A DNA stretch of 64,000 bases from Solimonas sp. K1W22B-7 (lineage in GTDB: Bacteria > Pseudomonadota > Gammaproteobacteria > Nevskiales > Nevskiaceae). This document shows, one piece after another, positions 57,625 to 64,000 of this stretch. The DNA lies in the NCBI RefSeq assembly GCF_003428335.1, contig NZ_CP031704.1, positions 2,542,001-2,606,000 of the forward strand. Direction: 5' to 3'. Every line of letters starts with the position of its first letter. The stretch's first letter is position 1. A program made the position numbers and the translations under genes. The notes under the pieces are model-generated. The model saw only the letters and a list, made by a program, of their open reading frames with translations. It was not told the origin of the DNA and made no database searches.

Positions 57625-59568
57625 ATGGCCGCAGTCCGGGCGCGTTCGCGCCGTGGTGGATTCCTGTTGTTCGCGATCCTGTGGCTGACGCTGCTGCAGC
57701 CCGCCGCCGCCGAGGTCCGGCGCCAGGGCTACATCACGCTGCGCGACGGCGTGACGCTGCACTACAACCTGGCGTTGCCGGCCGGGCAGGGCAATTTTCC
57801 CACGGTGTTCATCTACGACCCCTACGAGGCCGGCGCCGCCGGCAACGGCCCGGTCACGCGGCCCTATGTCACCTCGTTCTGGGCGGAGCACGGCTACGCC
57901 GCGATAGGGGTCAACATCCGCGGCACCGGCTGTTCCGGCGGTACCTTCCGGGCCGAAGACGCGCCGGAGTGGGCTCAGGATGGCGCCGAGGTGGTGGACT
58001 GGATCGCCGCGCAGCCCTGGTCCAACGGCAGTGTCGGCATGTTCGGCATTTCATTCACCGGCACCTCGCAGTTCGCGGTGGCGGCGCTGGCTTCGCCGCA
58101 CCTGAAGGCCATCGCGCCCTGGCAGGTGTTCCCGGACTTCTATCGCGACATGGCGTATCCCGGCGGCATCTACAACAGCGTGTTCGTCACCGGCTGGGGC
58201 CTGGTGTCGCGGCCGCTGCTGCAATCCTCGGGCGCCAATGCCGGTGCGCTGGGCGACGTGCAGTGCCTGGCCAACATCCTGCAGTCGCTGGTCCCGAACC
58301 TCGCCGCCAATGTCGGCGTGCAGATGCTGCTGCACCCCTACCGCGACGACTACTGGTCGCGCGATCCCTCGACGCTGCTGCCGGCGGTGCGCCTGCCCGC
58401 GCTGGGCTGCGTCACCTGGCAGGACTCCACGGTCACCAGCCGCGCCGCCGACCTGTTCGCCGACGATCTGATGCCCGATCGCAGCTGGCTGGTGGCGAAC
58501 AACGGGCCGCACGGCGGCTGCGCGGTGGCGCAGGACATGCTGCTGCGCTTCTACGGCCGCTACCTGAAGGGCGAAGCCAATGGCTGGGAGCGCACACCAC
58601 GCCTGACCGTGCATCACGAGGTGCCGCCGCAGGGCGATGCCAACATCGAGCGCTGGACCGCGCCCGGCCGCCCGGCCTGGACCACGACCCATGCGCGCTT
58701 CGACGGCGGCGTGCAGCCCCTGAGACTGCGCCTGCAGGCCGGTGGACGTCTCGACCAGGAGCCAGCGGCGAAGGAGGAGCAGGTGGAGCGCTACCTGTAT
58801 CCCTCGGTTTCGGCCAACACCGCCTACGACTGGCTCGGCGCCTTCAGCCGCTGGGGCTGGCCGCAGCTGCCGGGGACGACGCTGAGCTACACCACGCCGC
58901 CGCTGGCGCAGGACGCGGAGTTCCTCGGTTCCGGCAGCGCGGACCTGTGGATGTCCGCGCTGGCCACCGACATGGACGTGCAGCTGACGCTCAGCGAAGT
59001 GCGGCCCGACGGGCAGGAGATGTACATCCAGAACGGCTGGCTGCGCGCCTCGCACCGCCGCCTGGACGAGTCGCGCTCGACGCGGCTGCGGCCCTGGCAT
59101 ACGCACCTGTCGGCGGACGCCGAGGCGCTGCGGCCGGGCGAGCCGGTGCTGCTGCGTATCCAGATGCTGCCGTTCAACCACGTGTTCCGCGCCGGTTCGT
59201 CGATCCGCCTGGCGATCGATACGCCGAATCTCGACCACGGTGCCCGCCTGGTGCCCTCGGTCAACGCAGTGCACCTGGGCGGGGCGCATGATTCGCTGCT
59301 GGTGCTGGGGTGGCTGCCCGGCGCCCGTGCCGGCGCACCCCTGCCGGACTGCATGGCGGTCAAAGACCAGCCCTGCCGCGCGGATCGCGCCGGCGTGCCG
59401 GACGGCAGCCTGCGGTTGAGCGCGGATCGCGTGCAGGCTTCCGGCGATTCCGGCGGCGGCGCCCTCGATCCGCTGCTCCTGATCCTGCTGCTGGCGGCGC
59501 TGCTGCGCCGGCAGCGGCGCACCGTACCCTTCGTGGGGATACCTGGGGCTCTCCGCCGCCAGGTTTGA
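57625..59568 (+). CDS. Secreted S15/CocE-type hydrolase with GlyGly-CTERM-like tail
   Basis: 647 residues from ATG 57625, preceded by GAGGAGAGA. A signal peptide (about 12-30) precedes an alpha/beta-hydrolase domain of the X-Pro dipeptidyl-peptidase/CocE family: N-I-R-G-T-G-C-S-G-G and the nucleophile elbow G-I-S-F-T-G (about 143-148). A C-terminal jelly-roll domain follows. The last 45 residues read G-D-S-G-G-G-A-L-D-P, then L-L-L-I-L-L-L-A-A-L-L, then R-R-Q-R-R: a GlyGly-CTERM-like sorting signal, though 14 residues follow it. It probably acts on peptides or esters outside the cell. Confidence 0.85.
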   Translation: MAAVRARSRRGGFLLFAILWLTLLQPAAAEVRRQGYITLRDGVTLHYNLALPAGQGNFPTVFIYDPYEAGAAGNGPVTRPYVTSFWAEHGYAAIGVNIRGTGCSGGTFRAEDAPEWAQDGAEVVDWIAAQPWSNGSVGMFGISFTGTSQFAVAALASPHLKAIAPWQVFPDFYRDMAYPGGIYNSVFVTGWGLVSRPLLQSSGANAGALGDVQCLANILQSLVPNLAANVGVQMLLHPYRDDYWSRDPSTLLPAVRLPALGCVTWQDSTVTSRAADLFADDLMPDRSWLVANNGPHGGCAVAQDMLLRFYGRYLKGEANGWERTPRLTVHHEVPPQGDANIERWTAPGRPAWTTTHARFDGGVQPLRLRLQAGGRLDQEPAAKEEQVERYLYPSVSANTAYDWLGAFSRWGWPQLPGTTLSYTTPPLAQDAEFLGSGSADLWMSALATDMDVQLTLSEVRPDGQEMYIQNGWLRASHRRLDESRSTRLRPWHTHLSADAEALRPGEPVLLRIQMLPFNHVFRAGSSIRLAIDTPNLDHGARLVPSVNAVHLGGAHDSLLVLGWLPGARAGAPLPDCMAVKDQPCRADRAGVPDGSLRLSADRVQASGDSGGGALDPLLLILLLAALLRRQRRTVPFVGIPGALRRQV

Positions 59569-59612
59569 GATTCATGGCCGGCCCTCATCCGGCCGGCCAT
59601 GAATCTTTTTTT
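59569..59612 (+). terminator. Rho-independent terminator after the S15 hydrolase gene
   Basis: GATTCATGGCCGGCC and GGCCGGCCATGAATC form a perfect 15-bp stem with a seven-base loop (CTCATCC), directly followed by TTTTTTT. It begins at the last base of the hydrolase stop codon. The stem is symmetric, but the T-tract follows it on the plus strand only. Confidence 0.88.
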
Positions 59613-59684
59613 GCAGCCCCAGCCGGGAGTGGCGCTGGCCATGGCGCTTGCTATGCTCGGCCGGAGATCTCCCCGGGGAACACG

Positions 59685-60116
59685 ATGCAAGCGGACTCTT
59701 CGTACACGCGGCTGCTGTTCAGTGTCGCCGCCTTCTTCAACTACCTGGTCGCTGCCGGCCTGCTGATCGCCAGCAGCCAGGTCAGCGAGCAGCTGGGCCT
59801 GGGCGCCGCGACGCCCGGCAGTGTGGTGCTGGCCAATCTCTCCGGTGCCCTGGTCGGCATCTTCGGCTATGCCTATACGCGCGTTGCGCTGGAACCGCAG
59901 CGCTACCGCGTCTATGTCGAGCTGGGCATCATCGGCAAGCTGGCCGTGCTGCCGGCGGTGGGTGTGCCCTGGGCCATGGGCTACATCGGCTGGCAACTGC
60001 CGCTGCTGGCCTCGGGCGACCTGCTTTTCGCCCTGCTGTTCTGGCACTGGCTGCAGGCGACGCGCGTGGCGCAGCAAGAGGTCGCGAGCAAGCTCGCTCC
60101 TACACTGGGCAGGTAG
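59685..60116 (+). CDS. Small four-helix membrane protein
   Basis: 143 residues from ATG 59685, after GGGGAACACG. Four hydrophobic segments (about 10-30, 46-62, 76-98, 103-122) resemble small membrane proteins of unknown function. The last 11 residues (VASKLAPTLGR) are encoded inside a dispersed palindromic repeat, so the native C-terminus may have been changed by repeat insertion. No family is named. Confidence 0.6.
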   Translation: MQADSSYTRLLFSVAAFFNYLVAAGLLIASSQVSEQLGLGAATPGSVVLANLSGALVGIFGYAYTRVALEPQRYRVYVELGIIGKLAVLPAVGVPWAMGYIGWQLPLLASGDLLFALLFWHWLQATRVAQQEVASKLAPTLGR

Positions 60117-60131
60117 GAGCGGGCTTGCTCG
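60079..60131. repeat. REP-like 'GTAGGAGCG' inverted repeat, second copy
   Basis: GGTCGCGAGCAAGCTCGCTC at 60079 is the same arm as at 52944, and GTAGGAGCGGGCTTGCTCGC (60111-60130) is its inverted partner. The copy overlaps the last codons of the small membrane protein and reaches into the gap before the convergent AraC-type gene. Confidence 0.8.
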
Positions 60132-60150
60132 CGGCAGGGTCTTTTCGCCG

Positions 60151-61062
60151 CTACAGCGGTGCCACCGGTATGCACAGCTCGCAGTCGAACACGCCGGTGG
60201 CGGCGTCGTAGCAGCCCTCGCGCGGGTAGTGCTCGAAGCAAGGGCGCGCATCCAGCTGCAGGCCGCTCCCGGGTAGCCAGTCGCGCAACAGGCGCAGCCA
60301 TGCCGCGCCGATCTCTGCGGAGGTGCCCTTGAAGTAGAGCGTGGCATAGCGGCCGCCGGGGAGCGTGGTCTTGTGTGCCGGGCCGCTGGCGACGAAATCC
60401 TGCGGTACTTCAACGCAGGCGTCGTAGCGCTGCTTCGCCGGCGCGGTGATGGCCGGGTCGTCCAGCGCCAAGCCGTAGCGCGTCTGTCCCAGCAGGCCGT
60501 TGGCCAGCATCCAGGGATAGACGGTCTCGCCCCAGAAACGCTGCAACGGCGGACCGAAGGGACCGGTGTGGCGCAGGTAGGCCACCGTGACCGGCGGGCG
60601 CTCGATGAGCTTCACTTCCATGGGCGACTCCTTCGCGTGAGAGGAGCCTGCATGATTCGCCGATGCGGCCGGCGCCGCCTGATCGGGCTTGCGATCGACC
60701 TGACCAGGATTGCGGTTCTGTCGGCGCCAGGCTGTCGGCGAGGAGCCGAAGCGGGCGCGGAAGGCACGGCTGAAGGCCTCGGCCGATCCGAAGCCCACCG
60801 ACAGCGCGGCCGACAGCACCGGCAGGCCCGGCTGGCCGGCCAGGCGCATCGCCGCGGTTTCCACGCGCCGCCGCCGCAGGTAGTCCCCGAGGGTTTCTCC
60901 CATCCAGGCGGCGAACAGCCGGTGGAAATGGAAGGGCGAGAAATGGGCCACCGCGGCGAGCCGTTCCAGGTCCAGCGGCTGGTCCAGATGGCGGTCGATA
61001 TGCTCGATCACGCGGTGCATGCGGCGCTCGTACTCGGCGCGTGCTGCGGGTGCGTCCTTCAT
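60151..61062 (-). CDS. AraC-family regulator with GyrI-like effector domain
   Basis: 303 residues. The N-terminal AraC domain (about 10-115) holds two helix-turn-helix motifs, with L-E-R-L-A-A-V-A-H-F-S-P-F-H-F-H-R-L-F and S-V-G-F-G-S-A-E-A-F-S-R-A-F. From about 150 to 303 lies a GyrI-like small-molecule-binding domain (V-K-L-I-E-R-P-P-V-T-V-A-Y and C-I-P-V). Such Rob/SoxS-like fusions often sense hydrophobic compounds or drugs. It is followed, on the same strand, after three small genes that lie upstream. Confidence 0.88.
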   Translation of the reverse strand: MKDAPAARAEYERRMHRVIEHIDRHLDQPLDLERLAAVAHFSPFHFHRLFAAWMGETLGDYLRRRRVETAAMRLAGQPGLPVLSAALSVGFGSAEAFSRAFRARFGSSPTAWRRQNRNPGQVDRKPDQAAPAASANHAGSSHAKESPMEVKLIERPPVTVAYLRHTGPFGPPLQRFWGETVYPWMLANGLLGQTRYGLALDDPAITAPAKQRYDACVEVPQDFVASGPAHKTTLPGGRYATLYFKGTSAEIGAAWLRLLRDWLPGSGLQLDARPCFEHYPREGCYDAATGVFDCELCIPVAPL

Positions 61063-61326
61063 TCAGAGGCGCAGCGTGATGGCGGCGACCAGCATCGCCA
61101 GTGTCAGCAATGGCACCGGCAGGCTCACCAGCACGGTGCGTCCCGCACGCGGCTGTTGCCGCGTCAGGAGGAGGTTGATCAGGGCCGTGAGCGGGATGCC
61201 ATAGAGCCCCAGCAGCATCGCCGCCAGGCCGACGAAGGAGCCGCCGCCGTTGGTCGCCAGCATCACGCCGCCGGTGACCGCGAGCTGGATCAGCAGGGGC
61301 AGGACGACATGGAGCAGGTACTTCAT
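61063..61326 (-). CDS. Small membrane protein
   Basis: 87 residues from ATG 61326, ending right where the AraC-type gene starts. Two or three hydrophobic stretches (MKYLLHVVLPLLIQLAVTGG, M-L-L-G-L-Y-G-I-P-L-T-A-L-I-N and L-L-T-L-A-M-L-V-A-A-I-T) suggest an integral membrane protein. No family recognised. Gene spacing suggests co-transcription with the AraC-type regulator. Confidence 0.55.
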   Translation of the reverse strand: MKYLLHVVLPLLIQLAVTGGVMLATNGGGSFVGLAAMLLGLYGIPLTALINLLLTRQQPRAGRTVLVSLPVPLLTLAMLVAAITLRL

Positions 61327-61331
61327 GGGGT

Positions 61332-61610
61332 CTAGGCGGAGACCAGCACGATCAGGACGAAGACCGCTGCCAGCAGCGCCAGGCCCAGCGCCAGCCAGGA
61401 CAGCTTGCCCTGCCAGGCGAGCGCGGCAGCGGCACCGAGCAACAGCAGCGCGACGATGCTGCCGATGATCGCGTAGGCCTGCGCCATGCCCTGGCCGGCC
61501 AGGTCGCTCCGCGAAGCCGTGAAGGCAAGGCGCAGCCAGCCCGCCACCAGCAGCAGCGCCTCGATCGCGACAAGGATGAGGATGCCGCGGCTCAGCTCCA
61601 GTCCGTTCAT
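61332..61610 (-). CDS. Small membrane protein
   Basis: 92 residues from ATG 61610 (an earlier in-frame ATG at 61637 overlaps the upstream gene). Three hydrophobic segments span nearly the whole length (I-L-I-L-V-A-I-E-A-L-L-L-V, A-I-I-G-S-I-V-A-L-L-L-L-G and A-L-G-L-A-L-L-A-A-V-F-V-L-I-V-L). Function is unknown. It lies 5 bp upstream of the next membrane-protein gene and 2 bp after the small Cys-containing gene. Confidence 0.5.
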   Translation of the reverse strand: MNGLELSRGILILVAIEALLLVAGWLRLAFTASRSDLAGQGMAQAYAIIGSIVALLLLGAAAALAWQGKLSWLALGLALLAAVFVLIVLVSA

Positions 61611-61612
61611 CT

Positions 61613-61780
61613 TCAGTCCGTCTTTTCCTTGCGGCATTGCGCCAGGGAGTAGGTCTTGTTGTCGCGCGGGCAGGTGACCAGCTTGAGCGGCCGGCGCACG
61701 TCGGACTGGTGCGCGTCGGAGCGCGGATCATCGTCGTGCAGCACCTGGTCCGGGTGGTCCGGGCAGTAGTAGCGGTACAT
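61613..61780 (-). CDS. Small Cys-containing protein
   Basis: 55 residues from ATG 61780 (MYRYYCPDHPDQVLHDDDP). Three Cys and two His (Y-Y-C-P-D-H and L-V-T-C-P-R-D, then A-Q-C-R) could bind a metal, but the spacing is not a standard zinc ribbon. It is in a row with two membrane-protein genes and the AraC-type regulator. Real but uncharacterised. Confidence 0.45.
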   Translation of the reverse strand: MYRYYCPDHPDQVLHDDDPRSDAHQSDVRRPLKLVTCPRDNKTYSLAQCRKEKTD

Positions 61781-61863
61781 GGCGGCTCCCGAAGCGGGCA
61801 TGCAGGGCCCTGCGCGGCATGATTGCCGCTGCGGCGCAGCACGTCCAGTTCAGCGAATCCGGT

Positions 61864-63291
61864 TCAGGGAATCCACTCCACCGGCTCCAGCGCCTTGAAC
61901 AGGAAGGGCAGCATCACGTCGGCCTGCGACCAGCCCCACTGGAAGGCACGGTCGAAATCCTGCGGCGAGGGCAGCAGGTTGACCGGCGACAGGGTCGGCT
62001 CGAAGCTCAGGAGCCAGTCGAAGTAGGGCTTCTGCGTGGCCAGCTGCAGCTGCACGGCCTGCGTCACCGGCCACAGCCAGAGGTGGCGTGCCTCCCACTG
62101 CGGATGAAAGCAGTCCAGCGCGAGGTAGAAGGCATTGCGCGTGCCGATGCGTCCTTCCTGCACGCGCTCCCAGGCGATGCGCGCCGGCACGTTGGCGGCG
62201 ACGCCGCCGTCCACGAACAGGGCCACATCGTGCTGCTGGCGCAAGGCGGCGAGGATGGCGTCGCTCTCGGCGTCGCGCGACGGCGGCTCGTACTGCAGCA
62301 CCGCCGGGATGGCGGCCGACAGGCCCACGGCATCGACCACGCGCAGGTTCTGCGTGGCGGCGTCGCCGCCGAGCACGATCGGCTTGACCACGCTGGGATT
62401 GACGATGGCGGCGAGCAGCAGCATGCGCTCCGCCAGCAGCTTGGAGAAGCTCTTGCCGCTGGTCAGCGGCGAGGTGAAGTCGCGCAGGCTGGAGGGCAGG
62501 TGCTCATAGGCGCGGGTACGCATGCCGGAGACCACCGCGTCGTAGGGGATCTCCAGGTCCTTGAGCCGCAGCGGGCTGCCGTCGGGATGCGACATGACCT
62601 GGTGCATGCTGTGCAGGTGCAGCCGCGTGATGCCCGGCATGCTGTGCGTGGCCCCGATATAGGGGCGGCTGAAGATGTCGCGCATGCGCAGCGCCTTGGC
62701 CCACTCCATCAGGGCCTCGATGTCGGTATGCCGCGAGCGCGTCAGGAAGGCGCCGATCAGCGCGCCGATCGAGGAGCCGATCAGGTAGTCGGAGGAGCGA
62801 CCTTCGGCGCGCAGCCTGGCGGCGGCACCGACGTAGACATAGCCCGCGCCGCCACCGCCGCCGGCGATCGTCACCAGGGCCTTGCGGCTGACCTCGGCAT
62901 GCAGTTCCTCCTCGCTGAACTCGCCTGCGTGGCGCGCCAGCAGGGCCTTGCGCGCCAGCAGCAGGGCTGCGTGCAGCGCGTCCAGCGCCGACATGCAGCC
63001 GCCGAGCCTCGCGCGTGGCGTTTCGCCGTAGCGCAGCGGCTTGTAGAGGCTGCGCAGGACCAACTCGCGGAAGGGTGTGACGATGGCCGGGTCCAGTTCC
63101 ACGTCTGCACGTGCCGTCCTGCCCAGCGCGGCACCGGGGGCGAAGCGGTGCAGGCGCGCGAAGGAGAGGATGTAGCGCAGGCGCTGGTACTCCTTCGGCA
63201 GCAGGAAGGCCGGCTGTGCCAGCACCGCGCGGATCGCCGACATCTCCATGCGCTGGAGCTTGAGCAGGACCTTGGTGCCGGGGTCGGACAT
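61864..63291 (-). CDS. Patatin-like phospholipase (DUF3336-containing type)
   Basis: 475 residues. An N-terminal helix-rich region (about 1-135) of the kind seen in DUF3336 patatins is followed by the patatin fold: G-G-G-G-G-A-G-Y (oxyanion loop, about 143-150), I-G-S-S-I-G-A-L-I-G with the catalytic Ser (G-x-S-x-G, about 171-180), and V-D-G-G-V-A-A-N with the catalytic Asp (about 378-385). It is a lipid acyl hydrolase, probably membrane-associated. It stands alone on its strand. Confidence 0.87.
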   Translation of the reverse strand: MSDPGTKVLLKLQRMEMSAIRAVLAQPAFLLPKEYQRLRYILSFARLHRFAPGAALGRTARADVELDPAIVTPFRELVLRSLYKPLRYGETPRARLGGCMSALDALHAALLLARKALLARHAGEFSEEELHAEVSRKALVTIAGGGGGAGYVYVGAAARLRAEGRSSDYLIGSSIGALIGAFLTRSRHTDIEALMEWAKALRMRDIFSRPYIGATHSMPGITRLHLHSMHQVMSHPDGSPLRLKDLEIPYDAVVSGMRTRAYEHLPSSLRDFTSPLTSGKSFSKLLAERMLLLAAIVNPSVVKPIVLGGDAATQNLRVVDAVGLSAAIPAVLQYEPPSRDAESDAILAALRQQHDVALFVDGGVAANVPARIAWERVQEGRIGTRNAFYLALDCFHPQWEARHLWLWPVTQAVQLQLATQKPYFDWLLSFEPTLSPVNLLPSPQDFDRAFQWGWSQADVMLPFLFKALEPVEWIP

Positions 63292-63384
63292 GCAGCGGTA
63301 CTCCGCGTTGTTATGATGGCGATCGCGGTCCGTATCATGCCATCGGCCAATGGCGCTCCGCTTCGGGAATCCGCATTTCCCCGT

Positions 63385-63921
63385 TCAGCCGGCGGCCAGC
63401 AGCTTGCCCGGATCGACGAAGAACATGCGCTTCCAGCCCTGGGTTGCGGCCGTTGCCTGCCAGGGCCGCGGCAACAGCGACAAGATGGCGTAGTGCAGGT
63501 GCGGGGGCTTGCCCGCGGCATTGCCGGACGTGCCGACGCTCCCGAGCCGGCTGCCGGGTGCTACCGCCGACAGGGGTTTCGCCGATGATTCGTCGAGGTG
63601 CGCGTAGTAGTGCAGCCGCCATTTCGGGCCGAGCACGGCGACGACCTTGCCGCCGATGCCCAGCTGTCCGCGGTACACCACGATGCCCCAGGTGGAGGAG
63701 CGCACCTCGCGGCCGCGGGGGGCAAAGACGTCGATGCCCTTGTGCACGCCCGACTGGCCCCAGGGCTCGTACCAGAAGGACTGCGGGTTCCAGTCCCGCG
63801 ACGTGGCGCCCTGCACCGGAATCTGCGCCCGTTCCGGTACCGCGAAGGGCAGGAGGAGAAGCGCGAGCAGCAGGAACAGGAGCCGGCGACACCGGCGCGG
63901 GCGGGGTGTCGCGTCGCTCAT
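63385..63921 (-). CDS. M23-family metallopeptidase (periplasmic, LytM-like)
   Basis: 178 residues with an N-terminal anchor or signal (about 12-30). The LytM motifs are present: H-K-G-I-D-V-F-A (zinc His and Asp, about 60-67), Y-Y-A-H-L (about 104-108) and P-H-L-H-Y-A-I (H-x-H, about 139-145). It would cut cell-wall peptides or act as an activator of amidases. It precedes a gene that continues past the right edge. Confidence 0.87.
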   Translation of the reverse strand: MSDATPRPRRCRRLLFLLLALLLLPFAVPERAQIPVQGATSRDWNPQSFWYEPWGQSGVHKGIDVFAPRGREVRSSTWGIVVYRGQLGIGGKVVAVLGPKWRLHYYAHLDESSAKPLSAVAPGSRLGSVGTSGNAAGKPPHLHYAILSLLPRPWQATAATQGWKRMFFVDPGKLLAAG

Positions 63922-63940
63922 GCGACTCCCCTCGGCAAGC

Positions 63941-64000
63941 CTAGCGGCCGTGGTCGTCCCAGGGCGAGGCGCGGCTGGGCCTGGTGTTCGCGAGCTCCAG
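63941..64000 (-). CDS. Possible C-terminal fragment of a gene running off the right edge
   Basis: The last 60 bp read as 19 sense codons and a TAG on the minus strand, ending S-P-W-D-D-H-G-R. Only this tail lies in the window, so no family can be assigned. It lies 19 bp upstream of the M23 peptidase start and would be the gene before it. Confidence 0.3.
   Translation of the reverse strand: MELANTRPSRASPWDDHGR

Overview
The window is a GC-rich (roughly two-thirds G+C by eye) chromosomal segment with closely packed genes. Many gene pairs share ATGA, GTGA or TTGA stop/start overlaps. The lipopolysaccharide gene lpxH, TonB-dependent uptake, a LolA-like/MMPL export pair and an aryl-polyene-type locus all point to a Gram-negative gammaproteobacterium. 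The mix resembles Xanthomonadales/Nevskiales-type genomes, but that placement is inference. No rRNA, tRNA, CRISPR array or insertion sequence was seen.

Region 1 (1-13.7 kb, all minus strand) is most of an aryl polyene (xanthomonadin/flexirubin-like) pigment operon. It encodes a ketosynthase-like protein, two acyltransferases, two acyl carrier proteins, a COG4648-type membrane protein, an AMP-ligase fused to a hotdog dehydratase, a glycosyltransferase, an aromatic ammonia-lyase, a thioesterase, a LolA-like protein, an MMPL exporter, a lipoprotein, a flavoprotein, a DUF3261 lipoprotein and the start of a FabF-type ketosynthase that runs off the left edge. An orphan ParA (13.8-14.6 kb) and an FMN-dependent glutamate-synthase-like protein (14.9-16.5 kb) follow.

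Region 2 (16.8-34.5 kb) is the most unusual part: a large, strand-mixed RiPP locus of lasso-peptide type. It holds a complete lasso set: a PqqD-like recognition element (B1), a transglutaminase-like leader protease (B2), an asparagine-synthetase-like cyclase (C) and an ABC exporter (D). A 60-residue precursor at 20193-20375 carries a W-x-x-P-x-L leader motif and ends in Tyr-Gly-Pro-Ser. Around it lie two HPr-kinase-like proteins, three sulfotransferases, two aspartyl/asparaginyl hydroxylase-like dioxygenases, a SET-like protein, an ATP-grasp protein, a nucleotidyltransferase, a glycosyltransferase, and an inserted module of a tail-collar protein, a GNAT enzyme and a DUF6916-like protein. The predicted core has no Asp/Glu at positions 7-9, where a lasso ring normally closes. 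Its only acid is at position 12 if cleavage follows the usual Thr(-2) rule. The product may therefore be a heavily decorated lasso peptide or a related peptide with unusual topology.

Region 3 (34.9-49.3 kb) contains small hypothetical proteins, housekeeping genes (lpxH, a periplasmic cyclophilin, dusA), a two-acyl-CoA-dehydrogenase plus SDR catabolic operon, a membrane EAL protein with a degenerate GGDEF domain, a MacAB-like tripartite efflux operon, and an SDR/6-pyruvoyl-tetrahydropterin-synthase pair that suggests pteridine synthesis.

Region 4 (49.4-64 kb) has a TonB-dependent receptor and a divergent lipoprotein that share a Fur-like box. It is followed by an M28-like peptidase, a VOC-ankyrin fusion, a PucR-type regulator and a secreted S15-type hydrolase, linked by two copies of one 20-bp palindrome. 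After these come an AraC/GyrI regulator, small membrane proteins, a patatin-like lipase and an M23 peptidase. Several families of dispersed palindromic repeats sit in the intergenic gaps, mostly between converging genes.
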